Below, in pieces: positions 35,478-47,107 of a DNA stretch of 64,000 bases. The notes under the pieces are model-generated. The model was not told where the DNA came from. It saw nothing but the letters and a program-made list of their open reading frames with translations, and did no database searches. A program made the position numbers and the translations under genes. Origin of the DNA: Cornus controversa (lineage: Eukaryota; Streptophyta; Magnoliopsida; Cornales; Cornaceae); contig CM048853.1 of the NCBI GenBank assembly GCA_026545225.1, positions 14,448,755 through 14,512,754 of the forward strand, given 5' to 3'. Within the stretch, counting starts at the first letter, position 1, and every line of letters begins with the position of its first letter.

Positions 35478-35608
35478 ACGTGCTCAAGTTATGCATTGAT
35501 AGCTTCCCGGACTCAAGATCTCATCGACCGGCGTCCTTGTCATAAGCCTCTGCTTCATCGGAGTCGTCACCATCCTCCACGGCTCTATCGCTACCGATCT
35601 GGTGCCAG
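35478..35608 (+). pseudogene. captured fragment of Sec61 beta subunit gene
   Basis: Sec61-beta is the small tail-anchored subunit of the ER protein-conducting channel. Here a frame gives LPGLKISSTGVLVISLCFIG followed by VVTILH. The plant family has PGLKIS-T-VLV-SLCFIG-VT-LH at the start and body of its only transmembrane helix. The DNA just upstream (TGCTCAAGTTATGCATTGAT) resembles a coding stretch for MLQFYTDD with a one-base loss. Downstream, in another frame, is LYRYRSGA, as expected at the C-terminus. Frameshifts and stops (TGA, TAG before LPG) make it non-functional. It is a host gene piece carried inside the CACTA element. Confidence 0.78.
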
Positions 35609-36127
35609 AGCTTAGTCTTCCAGGTTCAAATCACACGAAGCAAGATCTTTAATCTGGATCTATTATGTCCGAGTGTTTCATTACTGTGAGTATAACTTCA
35701 ATTTCACATTTTACAAGTTGAAATTCATCTCGCTATATATATATATAAGTCGACTAGAAGTTGTTTACATTTCTTTACATTCCTTTTTTTTAGAAGTTGT
35801 TTTTAGTTCCTTTTGTTGTTATAATAACATCTATTTTTCACATATTTCTTTTCTTGTCCATCAGTTATTTTTCTGATACAAAAAATGTTGATCTACATTT
35901 GTTTTAAGTTTGAAATTATTGTGAATTTATTTTGTTGCTGCGACTTTTGCTTTCATATGGTTGATTCACCTACTGTGGCTTTGCAATCAATAACTCTGGA
36001 ACAATCATATGTTACTGGACTACTTTATTGTCCCTAGATGGGAATTTGTTCATATGTATCAATGAATTTCACTTCCCTTTCATGTTGATAGATGTAGGCT
36101 GAATCAAAGTTTGTTGATTAACTACAG

Positions 36128-36303
36128 GATACACACTTGCTACTCACTGGTGGTGTTGAAAAAATACTTCGCATTTTTTATTTTAATCAACCAGATGCAC
36201 CTCTAAGAGAAGTTGATAACTCTCCTGGTTCAGTTAGAACTGTTACATGGCTTTACAGTGACCAGACCATATTAAGTTCATGCACTAATATTGGGGGTGT
36301 GAG
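36128..36303 (+). pseudogene. captured exon of STRAP-like WD40 protein
   Basis: Translation reads DTHLLLTGGVEKILRIFYFN, QPDAPLREVDNSPGSVRTVT and WLYSDQTILSSCTNIGGVR. This is one WD40 blade of the plant homologue of STRAP (serine/threonine kinase receptor-associated protein, an SMN/TGF-beta pathway WD40 protein in animals). The exon is intact at both borders: TTAACTACAG before and GAG then GTATGC after, so intron DNA was captured with it. The frame is fully open. The WD core residues after GGVR, in the next exon, were not found. It lies 0.5 kb from the Sec61-beta piece, in the same direction. Confidence 0.85.
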
Positions 36304-37194
36304 GTATGCATATAATAGTTATGTGAGTGATAACACTATTATTATGTTTGATATTTTTTTGATTTGTAGTTGTTTTCCTTATTGATTGGTTGAATGGTGA
36401 TTCAAAATGAAGTATAGAACTCCCGGAATGAATTGATGTGCCCTCCTTGTTTTATAAACATATATAATGCTGAGCATTTTTTGCACCCTTTATTTTTGAA
36501 GCAATCATAGTTGTTGAAAGTAAACCTGGACTCCAAAAAACCTGGTTTGTCATGGCTCAGTACCTCAATCTACTACAAAAGAGGATCCTTCAGTTAGGGG
36601 CTTACAAAACTCTTAAGTGTGCTATTAAATAGGTCTAGAATCGAAAAAAAAGTTCATTTTATAATTTTCAACAAATCAAATATTTTTTTTAATTGATTGT
36701 TAATTGACTTGCTAGGTATCATATTGCATTTATCTTGAATTCTTGATAGGTCATAACTTATAATCCAATTGGACTTTTGATTGGTTTTGGTTTTTGCCCC
36801 TGTTCCTTCAGTAGTTTATGTAATTATCTGGCTTTTAAGGTTTTGGGCCTTTAAGGATGTAATTTTATCTTCTAAATTGTTTAGTTTTAGAATGTGATTC
36901 ATGGTAATATTAATGACAAAATTTCAATGAGTTCAGAGTCAGAGCAAGTATTAATGGAGCACACATTGGTAAACATAAATAAGATTTTGCAAATAATTCT
37001 ACGAATTGCAACTACAAATTAGTAATTATCCTCTAATATTTTTTATTCTCTTAAGACTGTATTTTTGTATAGAATATGTGAATCCTTATTCTATGAATTA
37101 AAGGACCTGATTCAGGTCACTACCAAATTCTCTTTGATTTTTCTACCTTCGTCTGTTAAATGGTAAATTGTAATATTTTTCCATGATTGCAAAA

Positions 37195-39850
37195 AGGAAT
37201 CATTGGACTTACTCTAATGAGCATAGAGATTCAATCCAGAGACAGTGAAGGGATGATAGTCTATCAACAAATGTTTACTAGTGGATTAGACAAGATATCA
37301 CTATGGCAGTAGCAAACAAATCTACAGTGGTAAGAAGCCACTCCAATGAACAGAGAATTGTTGAATTGAGCTTATATATAGCTATTTGGGATGCCTATTT
37401 CATGAGTCTTCCCTTCTGGGGAAGTAGATAGAACAATCTATTGTCTTTTTAAGTGAGTAGTATTTCTAGTTCTCAAGATAGAATTTTATTACTCTGTGTG
37501 ATTTGACATTTAATTTTGTTTGTCAGGGTAGGTTTAATCCAAACCCAGGTACAGTCAGTGGTGAGTCAAGAATTTAATTTTGTTTGTCAGGGTAGGTTTA
37601 ATCCAAACCCAGGTACAGTCAGTGGTGAGTCAAGAAAGGGATGTTTTGTGCCTTGATATATTCATAGGTACACTTGATTAGCAGCTTTTCCTGGTTTCTT
37701 TTATTTACACATGCAATCAACTCTAGATTTTGCCTTCATATTTATTGTCATTTGATACTGTATGACATGTTTCTTAAAGTAAGCTTGTAATAGTGAATTC
37801 AAGATTAGCCTGGCATGTGTAAGGAAGCATGTATGAGATGGTGGCAAAATTACAGAGGACAACACCATATAAAGCAAAAGATTATTTTAAATTCCCCACC
37901 ATGAAATTGTAGGAGTTGTTGACATGGATGTTTCATCATTGAAACTTGTTCACGAGAGAAATATATCACAATATTCCTAGATCAAGCAGTGACCAACCAA
38001 TATTCGTAGATTGCATGAAACTATAGGTTTTTCCCTACAATTTTTTTTCTATTAAAATAAAAAGAGTGCCAATGCCATCAAATAGATGTACAGGAAGCAG
38101 CTATCTTTGCTAATTTCATCACAAATAATGCATGGGAAGAAGTTAACCTTCCTCTTTTATGCCATGTATATGACATATAAAGTGCTTAGATACTCTCGAA
38201 TTATACTATCACTCATGGAAAGAGTTGAATGAACTAATAGATAAAATTAGAAACTAGTTTGAGTTGTGATAAAAATTTTATATTCCTAAAAGCTCTAATG
38301 TCTGTTAACTAACTCTACCTAAGGCTTCAGAAAATTGCACAGAAGCTTCATCATTATGACTTGAGACTTATTTTTTTTATAAAAAAAAGTGTTTTATTTG
38401 GCTACACAATGATGTCACTAATTAACCATGTCAATTCACCCAATGTTGGAGCAATAATTCAAATTTCCTTGATAATGAAATAATATCAAAGAACTTGAAG
38501 TGAGGCTATTTACAAGCATCTGTCTTACCTAAAGGTCATTTGCAAGAATTCTGTGAATTGACATAACTTCTTCTTAAGAATTGTGTGAATTTACAAGCAT
38601 CATTATGACTGTTGGATAATAAGTTCATAACTAGTTTGCTTCACAATTTATATAGGGCCACATGAAACAATTCCAGAAGCATTGGTGAAAAGACAACTGA
38701 TGGTCCAATAGCTGGCCTCAGTTGCTTTCTACAACAACTGACAAACAACAAATAGAGGTTTCTTCCACTCCTAATTTGACTATAATTGGCTTCTAGCATC
38801 AAAATATTTTTTCATTTCTCTATATCCAAGACATGGCCAAGTTCTTTTAGCTACATTGAGTAATCAAAAATCATTCAGTCATCCTAATTCTTTATCACAA
38901 TTCACATGGATTAGTATACTAGAGTTTTTTTTCTCTCCTTTTTTGCCTTACTTCCTAGCAATATCTACTTATCTTATTAAGATAAACTCCCTTCTTTCAT
39001 TAATAAAATGAAATTATTACCAAAAAAAAAAAAGGAAGAAGCAAGAAAAGCAGTTTTTAAAGACAATTACAAAAACAAATGAAGTTAAGTTAACCTTAAA
39101 GCACTTGGCTTAAGGCTGTAGGGATGAGTAGTAGTAGTCTAGATAAGGCTTTGTGTAACATAAGAGAGTCATGAGAAAGAATTATAACTAGTTATGGGAC
39201 ACTTACTGTCTCTATTGTACTTGTTATCACGGCAAAGGATTGATCTTTCAAGACCGGGATCAGTTTTGCTATCCATTTTTTTCCTTTTTCTGCCTGCATT
39301 TTGTTAAGGCATAACGTGTTTTCCCATTATTGCAAGAAGCAAGCATTGGCTTCTCTACATAGCGAAGAGATTCCATCTAGCGAGATGATATAAATTGTCA
39401 ACGTATGTTTACTAGTGGATTAGACAAGCACAAGCTATCAGCAAGGTCATAGCAAACAACTTTAGGATTATCATATTACTTGTAAGCCACTGCGTCAATG
39501 AACAAATTATTTTTGGCTTGCACTTAAACAAAATAATGGTTGTCTAGTCTGTGAGCCTTCTCTTCTGAGGGAGAAGTTAGAAACACCTGGTGCCTTCTTG
39601 TATGCTTATGTAAGAAATATTTTCAGTCTCAAGCAAGATTTCAATATACTGAGTGGTTTTAAATTATAGTTTTTATTTTATTTTATTTTTTATTTTAGAG
39701 TAGGTGGTTTGTCCTTCAACCCAACAGGTTCGGATAGAGGAGTGTGTCCAAACCCAAATATGGTGTGTTAGGAATAAGATTCTTTTGTGTCTTGAATCTT
39801 TGTAGCTATGCTCTCAGCAATATTTATCCATGAATACAATAACATCAATA
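37195..39850. repeat. diverged internal duplication in the CACTA element
   Basis: Two blocks about 2.1 kb apart (roughly 37195-37680 and 39335-39800) share the order: TGCAA(A/G)AA, AGAGATTCAATC versus GAGATTCCATC, TGTTTACTAGTGGATTAGAC (identical), AGCAAACAA, a CTTC(C/T)CTTCTG(A/G)GG word, and CAAACCCA. The copies have diverged, so the duplication is old. Confidence 0.7.
37512..37636. repeat. 64-bp tandem duplication
   Basis: TTTGTCAGGGTAGGTTTAAT, CCAAACCCAGGTACAGTCAG and TGGTGAGTCAAGAA occur twice in a row with a period of 64 bp and no visible difference. Confidence 0.93.
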
Positions 39851-40033
39851 ATAATAAAAAAAAACTCATTGGTTGATCTGGGTACTTTTTCTACCATTTG
39901 CTTGTTTCTTTATTTATATGAAGCAATTAACTAATTCCATCAAACAATTCATGAAAGGGAATAAACTACCTTCCTTGATTCTATCAATGGATGGATGGGA
40001 AATAGTTGACTTTCTGCTGTATATATGATGCAG

Positions 40034-40126
40034 GATTTTTCTGAGGTGCACAAAATAATTACAGCAATTACCTCCTGTGATGAATTTACAGAAATAGAGC
40101 CCCGGTTTTCAAAGAACAAACAGTGA
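40034..40126 (+). other. candidate captured exon (unidentified)
   Basis: After GCAG the plus strand is open as DFSEVHKIITAITSCDEFTE then IEPRFSKNKQ, ending at a TGA. Its amino-acid composition looks protein-like, unlike the surrounding AT-rich DNA. I do not recognise the family. A second exon-like piece at 40619-40685 has AG and GTAAG borders. Confidence 0.35.
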
Positions 40127-40618
40127 CAACTGGATGACAAAGCTACAGATAAGCTTCTTTCTTAAATAATATATATATATATATATATATATTGTTCTTT
40201 TGATGAGATCAACCTCAAAGGAAAACAATTGTAACTTAATAGTTATCTTTGCATTTCTTATACGTGAGTGTGTGTATTTGGAAGATATATATAGTCTAAA
40301 CTAGATTTCATCCTATTTGAATCTAATTAAGTTGTGTTATAATATGATTCCATCATAATAAACTGACTAATTATATATAAATGAGTTCAAATCTAAATTG
40401 TTTCGTCAGATTTGTGCTATGTTATGTTTGAATATATATGTTAGATTTTGCAATAAGTGCCCCTCTTGGTGGCTGATCATAGGGCAATTACTTGACCATA
40501 CAATCTTGCTAAGTTTTGAAGTAGAATTAATTCTTTTTTTCTTTTTTTCTTTTATTTTTATTTTCATTCTAAGGATAATAATCAGCAAAATTTTGATTTC
40601 TTAACCTTTCTTTTGCAG

Positions 40619-40685
40619 GAAAACCTCCCTTGTCCCAAGTCATCAAAGAAACTAAATCTGTCAAAAGTAAAACATAGAGACAAGT
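40619..40685 (+). other. candidate captured exon (unidentified)
   Basis: The segment lies between TTTTGCAG and GTAAGATAAT, perfect plant splice borders. One frame is open as ENLPCPKSSKKLNLSKVKHR then DK. Lys/Ser-rich and unassigned. It may belong with the segment at 40034-40126. Confidence 0.4.
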
Positions 40686-41499
40686 AAGATAATTTTTTTA
40701 TCATTAGCTTGAGGCTTGAGATTTAGGAGCAAAATGATTATAAAATGATTTTGACATGTTAGTATCTTCATTGACATGTTAGCATTTTTTTTAGGTAGAT
40801 TTTCTAGGAATTTGAAAGCAAACTTCCATCGGGTACTACTGATATTTTAAGTGCAAATTTTTATTAGGTACTGCTAGTATTTCACCAAATAAAGTCTTTA
40901 AGTGTTTCAAATTTTATTACTGTGGCTGATGTTTGTTCTTCAAAATAGGAGAAGATTTTGGTAACTTTTCATATACATTATCATCAGTATTAACCTTTCC
41001 CATTTTGTTAGGAGTATAACAACACCCTGACTCTCGAAGGTACAATGTTTAACCCAATTCGTTGTTAATTTTCTGATCATGTGCCAACTACTTAATATTT
41101 GACATTATTAGTACTACCATCTAACTCAAACCCATAATCAGTAATGTCTTGTTTCACAGGGTTTTGTTATTTAGTGAGCAATAACTTTACATGAACAATA
41201 AAAATATATAAGCCCAAATATATTAGCTCTAGTCTTTTGAAAAATGATTTTCTTATACTCTATCTCTATTCTTTTTCATAGGTAAGTATAAAACGACATC
41301 CATTATTGTCCATTAGAGAATTAAACTCTCATGTGTATATTTAAAGGGAAGATGAGGTATTCAGGAAAAAAAAGATGAAAATGAAATACTATTTCGACTA
41401 AACTCTTAAATAATAAATATAATGATATCAAGACTCTTGAGGAGTGATAAACTCAGTAACACTAAGGACTTTATCTCTTATAGAAGTTCCTAACTCCAT

Positions 41500-42073
41500 G
41501 ACTAACATATGGTTATCTAAAGAATGGAATTTTCGTGGGAGAATTCTAAAGTAACTCCATTTATTCATGTTTTATACTCTGTTTTTCTTGTCCATACTCT
41601 TAGGTTTCTTTTTCTTGTTTTTGCCTTGCTATTTTATATTGAGATTGTGGTTGTGAGATTTGTTGGAGATTATTATAATGGTTGTGATTTTTTGTTACTG
41701 TTAGTTTGTGGTTTGGCCAGTGTGGTGATTTCTTTGTGCCCTATTTTGTTAGCTTTTCGAGTATATTGTCTTCTATTGTTATGTTTGTGGCATATTGCTA
41801 TGTTCATGGATAGGGATGATATGTGGGATGATGTTCGTTGGATGTCTTATTTCAAAAATACACCAGGTTGTGTTTTAGTGAAGCTTAGTAAAATGCTTTG
41901 TTTACTCAGGAAGTGGGTTATTTGTTGTACTTAGTATTTTGTGGATAGAGTGGTTTATTTTTGTACGGTGGGTTTGGGGTTTCCAGGAACATAGGATATG
42001 TTCCTTGGAGGCTATATGATGGCTTTTGCCATTTTTTGTTCTTGATATGAAATTGCTTAATTTTAAAAAAAAA
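41500..42073 (+). mobile_element. LINE-like 3' tail nested in CACTA
   Basis: The end reads GGGTTTGGGGTTTCCAGGAA, CATAGGATATGTTCC and TGATATGAAATTGCTTAATT followed by a poly(A) of 11-12. The GGGGTTTCC word plus a short palindrome-like ATATG word and A-tail parallel the LINE ends at 3265-3385 and 32455-32557. The upstream open frame (41524-41934) is Phe/Leu/Val-rich without a recognised domain and is probably the non-coding 3' region of a LINE. Confidence 0.5.
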
Positions 42074-42774
42074 AAATTGTTGTCAGAATTTTCGCTCCTA
42101 CTTGTATGAGGTGTCTAATTGTATTGCATCTATATGAAGCCTTCTAACTTGAATAGTGATCCTTTGAACTGCTTTGCTGATGGCTTTGTTTCTATGTACA
42201 ACTTTGTTTCTATCTACACTTGAGTTGGTTCTATTTGGTCATTTGTTTAGTGTTTCTTTCTTTAATTTATTTCTTTCAAGTTCTTAACATTATTAGCATA
42301 TTGAAGTTGAGACTTGTGTGATGCAGTTACTTGCTTGAATTTTATACAATTTAACATCTACCATGGACAATGAGGTGGAGAAAGTGTCAAGAAAATTGAA
42401 AGTCAACTTTTGCTAGGACATGAACAATGTGAAGATCAATGTTTTAGAGTAAGTAGGAGTGCAAGATTTTTGAGTTGAATGATAACTGCAAATTGATGAA
42501 TAGTTCAACAGGAGTTCTAAGAATTTGATAATGTTTATGACAAATGGATATATTTCTTTCTTTTTATTATTATTTTGGCACATTGAACATTGATGAATTG
42601 GGAAAATGTCTTTAGTCTTTTGATATATTTAATGGTGTATTTTAATGTATTGGTTCAATTATTGGCATTAACTGAGATTTGTTAGCATTTCATAGTGTTT
42701 AGTTGAATTGTTGGTAGTACAAGTCATGTGTGGATGAGTAATAGGTACCTAGCATTTGAGGGTGCTTTTATTAA

Positions 42775-43144
42775 AAAAAAAATTATATGTTATTAATGGG
42801 GAGCAAGAAACCTCGTAAATAAAAGAACATTCCTTGTAGAAAACAAAGAGAAAACTTTTCCACGAGTTCCTGCGATGTGTCGTGAATATATAGAATTATT
42901 AACGAGGGGCCATGTAACACGTAAATGAATTATTAACGAGAAATTATGTCTCTCGTACATAAAAATTTTACGTAGACAAAATATTTTTTGACGGGGAATA
43001 TTTTACTTTTTTACGAGGTTTATTATTTGCCATAGAAAATTAAAAGTATTTACGGGACCTTAATAGACGTGGGGCTAGTTTGCGCCGTGAATACCTTTTA
43101 ACGGCATTTTTGGCCTCTCGAAAAAGGCCTTCTTTCTTGTAGTG
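42775..43144 (-). repeat. CACTA right subterminal and terminal repeats
   Basis: Motifs CTCGTAAAT, CACGAG, CGTGAATAT, AACGAGG, ACACGTAAAT, CTCGTACAT, TTTACGAGG and TTTACGGG crowd the last 370 bp, ending with TTTCTTGTAGTG. Confidence 0.85.
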
Positions 43145-43282
43145 AGGGAAGGGAGGTTTCAACCACTCCTATGAGAAGCTAACTTCACTCCTAGTGGCTT
43201 GATGTAACCCTAGCTAAGTAATTTTGTTTTGATTGTATTTATTTTGGGGAAAATTCTTTATGTATAATAATTGTAAAATATG
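43145..43282 (+). repeat. LTR-like repeat, right part
   Basis: It continues from the CACTA insertion point with GGTTTCAACCACTCCTATGA and GAAGCTAACTTCACTCC. This is judged the U5-like remainder of the repeat that starts at 33120. Confidence 0.4.
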
Positions 43283-43445
43283 TGATAAGCGCTGAATATT
43301 GCACATTCAAGTCTCTTAAGTTGCATATGTTAATTCATGAATTATATTTATAGTATAGTTTTTACATTTATTTTTGTTGTTTTTAAAAGCTTCCCCGTAA
43401 ATTCAGTCAATTCATGTTATTTAGCATTTCATTAATAATGCCTTC
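43283..43445 (+). repeat. second copy of the TGATAAG LTR-like repeat start
   Basis: This parallels 33120-33280 (TGATAAG, AACATTCAAG/CACATTCAAG, TTGCATATGTTAATT, TTCCCCGTAA, ATTTAGCA). It stops where reverse transcriptase sequence begins, so the repeat is truncated. Confidence 0.7.
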
Positions 43446-43530
43446 CAGCATTGCTAACTCCAAAAAAAGATGGGTCATGGAGGATGTGTGTAGACAATCG
43501 TGCCAGTAACACAATTACTAGAACCATAGG
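43446..43530 (+). pseudogene. Ty3/gypsy RT fragment (lineage distinct from the next)
   Basis: The frame reads [19 protein letters not shown]-like sequence followed by NTITR. The [11 protein letters not shown] block is the fingers motif of gypsy RT. In the neighbouring element the same block reads [16 protein letters not shown], so two different gypsy families abut here. Only about 85 bp remain. Confidence 0.72.
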
Positions 43531-43689
43531 AAAAAAAGGAACAAATAATAATATTACATGAGGGAATGAATTCAAACATTTGCACAACATTAAAGAAATA
43601 CTAGAACCATAGAGAAAAACAAGGGTTGGTGCAAGTGTATCTGTGTGGTACGTTGAGAGATAGAGAGAGATGAAATCCTTAAATAAATG
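43531..43689. other. junction DNA, no feature recognised
   Basis: A short A-rich stretch between the two gypsy fragments, including a GAGAGATAGAGAGAGA run. Confidence 0.4.
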
Positions 43690-45837
43690 AACTAATGAGA
43701 GCTCAAGAGTCAGATATAGGAGTTACAGGATCGAGGCTTTATTCGTCCTAGCACTTCTCCTTGGGGTGCACCTGTTTTATTTGTGAAGAAGAAGGATGGT
43801 TCACTTCGATTGTGCATTGATTATCGTGAGTTGAATAAGGTGACTATTAAAAACAAATACCCACTCCCTTGTATTGAAGATTTGTATGATCAGCTTCGTG
43901 GTGCACAAGTATTCTCAAAGATTGATTTGAGGACATGTTATCATCAGTTGAGGGTTAGAGAGGAGGACATACCCAAGACTGCATTGAGGACTCGATATGG
44001 ATTGTATAAGTTTGTAGTCATGCCTTTTGGGCTGACTAATGCACCAGCTGCCTTTATGGATTTGATGAACAGGGTTTATAGACCATATTTGGATTCATTT
44101 GTGGTAGTGTTATTTATGATATTCTAATTTACTCCATGTCTAAGGAGGAGCATGAGGATCATTTGAGGATTGTACTTCAAACTTTGCGTGATCATCAATT
44201 ATACGCTAAGTTTATGAAGTGTGAATTCTGGCAAGAGCAAGTTGGTTTTCTGGGGCATATGATTTCAGACAAGGGTGTATCGGTTGACCCTGCCAAGGTG
44301 GAAGTAGTATTAAATTGATTTCGTATACGCCTCAGAGCGCCGGGACACTCTTGTGCAGCCTTGTTGCACAACCATCGCTTATCAGTAGAATCATTTAGGC
44401 ACAATCTAGTGATGATAGACTGCAGGCTCGTTTGGCTGAGCCTGTCATTGATGGGGGTATTGTGGAGTGGACACGTGGCACTGATGGAGGTGTGAGACTC
44501 AGAGGGAGGTTGTGTGTTCTAGATTTGCTGGACCTCAAGAGAGACATTCTTGAGGAGGCACACCATTCGAGGTATACGGTATATCCGAGAGGAACTAAAA
44601 TGTACTATGATCTCAAGAGATAGTTCTGGTGGGAAGGTATGAAGCGAGACGTTGTTGAGTTTGTGTCTAAATGTATTATATGTCAAAAGGTGAAGGCTGA
44701 ACACCAGAAGCCTAGAGGAACTCTATAGTCACTGTCTATACCTGAGTGGAAATGGGAACACGTGACTATGGATTTTGTGGTTGGTTTTCCAAGATCTTGG
44801 CAAGGTCATGATACAGTGTGGGTCATTGTGAATTATTTAATGAAGACGACCCATTTTCTTCCTATTCGAGTTAGTGACCCTATGAAGGTGCTGAGTAAAT
44901 TGTATGTGGATAAAATAGTGTGTCTCCATGGGGTTCCAGTTTTTATTGTCTCAGATAGAGATCCACGTTTTACCTTGCAGTTTTGGAAGAGTTTCCAGAG
45001 AGCCATAGGAACTTCTTTTAATTTGAGTACTGCTTTCCACCCACAGACTGATGGGCAATGAGGACATGTTGCGAGCTTGTATTCTAGATTTTGGTGGTTT
45101 ATGGGAGGATCACCTTCCACTGGTTGAGTTTGCATATAATAACAGCTATCAGTCGAGTATTGGTATGGCTCCTTACGAGGCATTATACGGTAGGCTGTGT
45201 CGATTGCCAGTTTTTTGGGCTGAGGTTGGAGATAGCACCTTGTTGGGACCAGATATAGTGTAGGAGACCATAGAGAAGGTGATGGTAATTCGAGAGCGAC
45301 TGTAGGCAGCTTAGAGCCGCCAAAAGAGTTACGCTAATCAGCGTAGAAGACCGCTCAAGTTCGAAGTTGGGTACTATGTGTTATTGAAAGTTTCACCTAT
45401 GAAAGGGGTGATGAGATTTGGAAATCGGAAGGAAAAATTGACACCGAGATTCATCGGACCATTCAAGATAATCGAGAGAATTAGTTGCGTGGCTTATAGA
45501 TTAGCTCTACCCCCCAAACCTGTCAGCAGTCCATGACGTATTTCACGTGTCTATGTTGAGAAAGTGTCTTAGAGACGATTCACATGTAGTTGAACAAGAC
45601 ACAGTACTGGAACTGCGCCTGAATGTTTCATATGTTGAATTGTCGAATCGTATTGTGTACCATATGGTAAAATGATTGAGGCGGATGGAGATTCCGTTAG
45701 TAAAGGTGCAATGGAATAATCAAGACGAGAGGGAAGCCACATGGGAGCTGGAGTCATAAATGGTGGAAAAGTATCCTCAACTCTTTAATTAAAGTACGCA
45801 AATTTCGAGGACAAAATTTATTTTAAGGAGGGTAGAA
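43690..45837 (+). pseudogene. Tekay-like chromovirus pol (RT, integrase, chromodomain), disrupted
   Basis: Order of domains: RT fingers and palm, with [20 protein letters not shown] (from about 43720), [19 protein letters not shown] and [20 protein letters not shown]. The expected catalytic FIDD is destroyed by a small deletion near 44108. RT resumes as [20 protein letters not shown] and [13 protein letters not shown], ending near 44310. RNase H is almost wholly deleted. Integrase follows, with the zinc finger (H-x3-HH type, C-x2-C as CIICQ near 44671), MDFVVGFP, VSDRDPRF and HPQTDGQ. The stretch that should carry the third acidic residue is deleted at about 45058. A chromodomain-like end reads PLVKVQWNNQDEREATWE (from about 45693). 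Multiple stops remain. A polypurine tract, AAGGAGGG, immediately precedes the 3' LTR. Domain order and chromodomain place it with chromoviruses; a very long LTR favours Tekay/Del. Confidence 0.88.
45824..45837 (+). other. polypurine tract
   Basis: AAGGAGGGTAGAA directly abuts the TGTAATGACCC start of the 3' LTR; it is the primer for plus-strand synthesis in LTR elements. Confidence 0.8.
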
Positions 45838-47107
45838 TGTAATGACCCAAATTTTTAATTAAGAAAATAAAATTAGCATATAAGGGTAGCATGGTAAAAA
45901 TCCTTCTTAAAATAAATTTAAATGATTTTCAATTAATTCCAGGACAGGATGAGTTATTCTAATGTGGGTTACCAAACAGTAGTGTGAGAGAAATATTATA
46001 TAAAAATAATAAGTGAGTAATTAGGGTTTTTATATTGACAGTCTCAGATTAAGGAGAAAGAGGAAGCAAAAGAGGAAGGAAAAGAAGAATAACGTGAGAC
46101 ATCAAAGGAGATTAATTATCTCTCAGCAGTAAGTTTTTTTCTATCTTTCCCACAATGATTGGTATGCTACGGTAATATTTATCACATATTAATGTTGTAT
46201 TAATGTTGATTTATTTAATAATAATCACCGTTTTAATTGGCTATATGATAGAACTGGGTGTTGGAATCTAATTAATTTATGTTTGATGAGTGAACAGTAT
46301 AATAGAGAATGGGAACGATGGTGACTAAATGGTGAGATATGGTTGGGATTAATAAACTCCAGTGATGGAGTAGATTTTCGCCTGTGTATGGGTGTGGTTT
46401 TATATGAAGCTAAATTAGGGAAGGTGCAGTGTATAACTATATAGATAGATATATATGTCTATGTATATGCAACTGATATGTATATACCTTATATAACACT
46501 CATATAAGAGTGGAAGGTCACGGGAGTTAAACCATGGACATGAGTTGATTTTTTGATTGGAATTTGAATGTGGGTCAACCTGGAGAGTCATTAAACTGTT
46601 ATATTCAAGCTACATGGCTTTTGTTTATAGATGCTTATATAGGTATTGTATTCAATTTTATATATAGTCTAAGGTAGATAATAAACGTGTGGATTTATTT
46701 CTTTATTGGTTGTGATAGTGCAAACATAACCCACTGTTTGAAATATGGGTTTAATGGTGAAACAATAGAAAATTAGAAATTGGGGAAAGTCATGTTTGGT
46801 TTCGGTTCTTGATGTCTTTGGTGTCAGATGATAGATTAAGATGTGGCGAGTTGCTTTTTGTTTATTTTGAGTCAAATGGGGTCCAAAAATGGTCGAAAAC
46901 AGCACAGGAAAAAGTTGCTGGCAAGTTGGGCTATAACATATGTGGAAAAAAAAATAGATGGGGAAGATGATGAATAAGGGCTGCACAAGCCTATGCGCGC
47001 TGCCGGCACGTGAGGCGCGTGGGCCATGTTCCGGTGACTTTCCAAGATCGAAAAAAGGCTAGTCCGGTCCCACTCTCGGAGCCCAACCTCTGGGCCAGCC
47101 TCGGACC

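Larger units (their letters stand above)
34723..43144. mobile_element. CACTA (En/Spm-type) DNA transposon, 8.4 kb
   Basis: The left end reads CACTACAAGAAAAGTGGG and the right end on the opposite strand reads CACTACAAGAAAGAAGGCC, the diagnostic CACTA terminal inverted repeats. Both subterminal regions are dense in CGTAAA/TTTACG and CGAG words, as in this superfamily, where the transposase binds such repeats. The flanking triplets are AGA (34720-34722) and AGG (43145-43147), a 3-bp target duplication with one change. No transposase ORF was recognised, so it is non-autonomous. It carries pieces of Sec61-beta and STRAP and candidate exons, a diverged internal duplication, and a LINE-like tail. 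Its insertion splits an LTR-like repeat, which makes it younger than that repeat. Confidence 0.88.

Noticed and set aside
41524-41934. 136-codon open frame, apparently a hydrophobic membrane protein
   Set aside because: Composition is Phe/Leu/Val from TTT/GTT-rich DNA, no domain is recognised, and it directly precedes a LINE-like 3' end with poly(A).
41521-42095. Target duplication GAATTTTCG around the LINE-like tail in the CACTA element
   Set aside because: The second copy does not abut the poly(A) but lies about 10 bp away, so the match may be chance.
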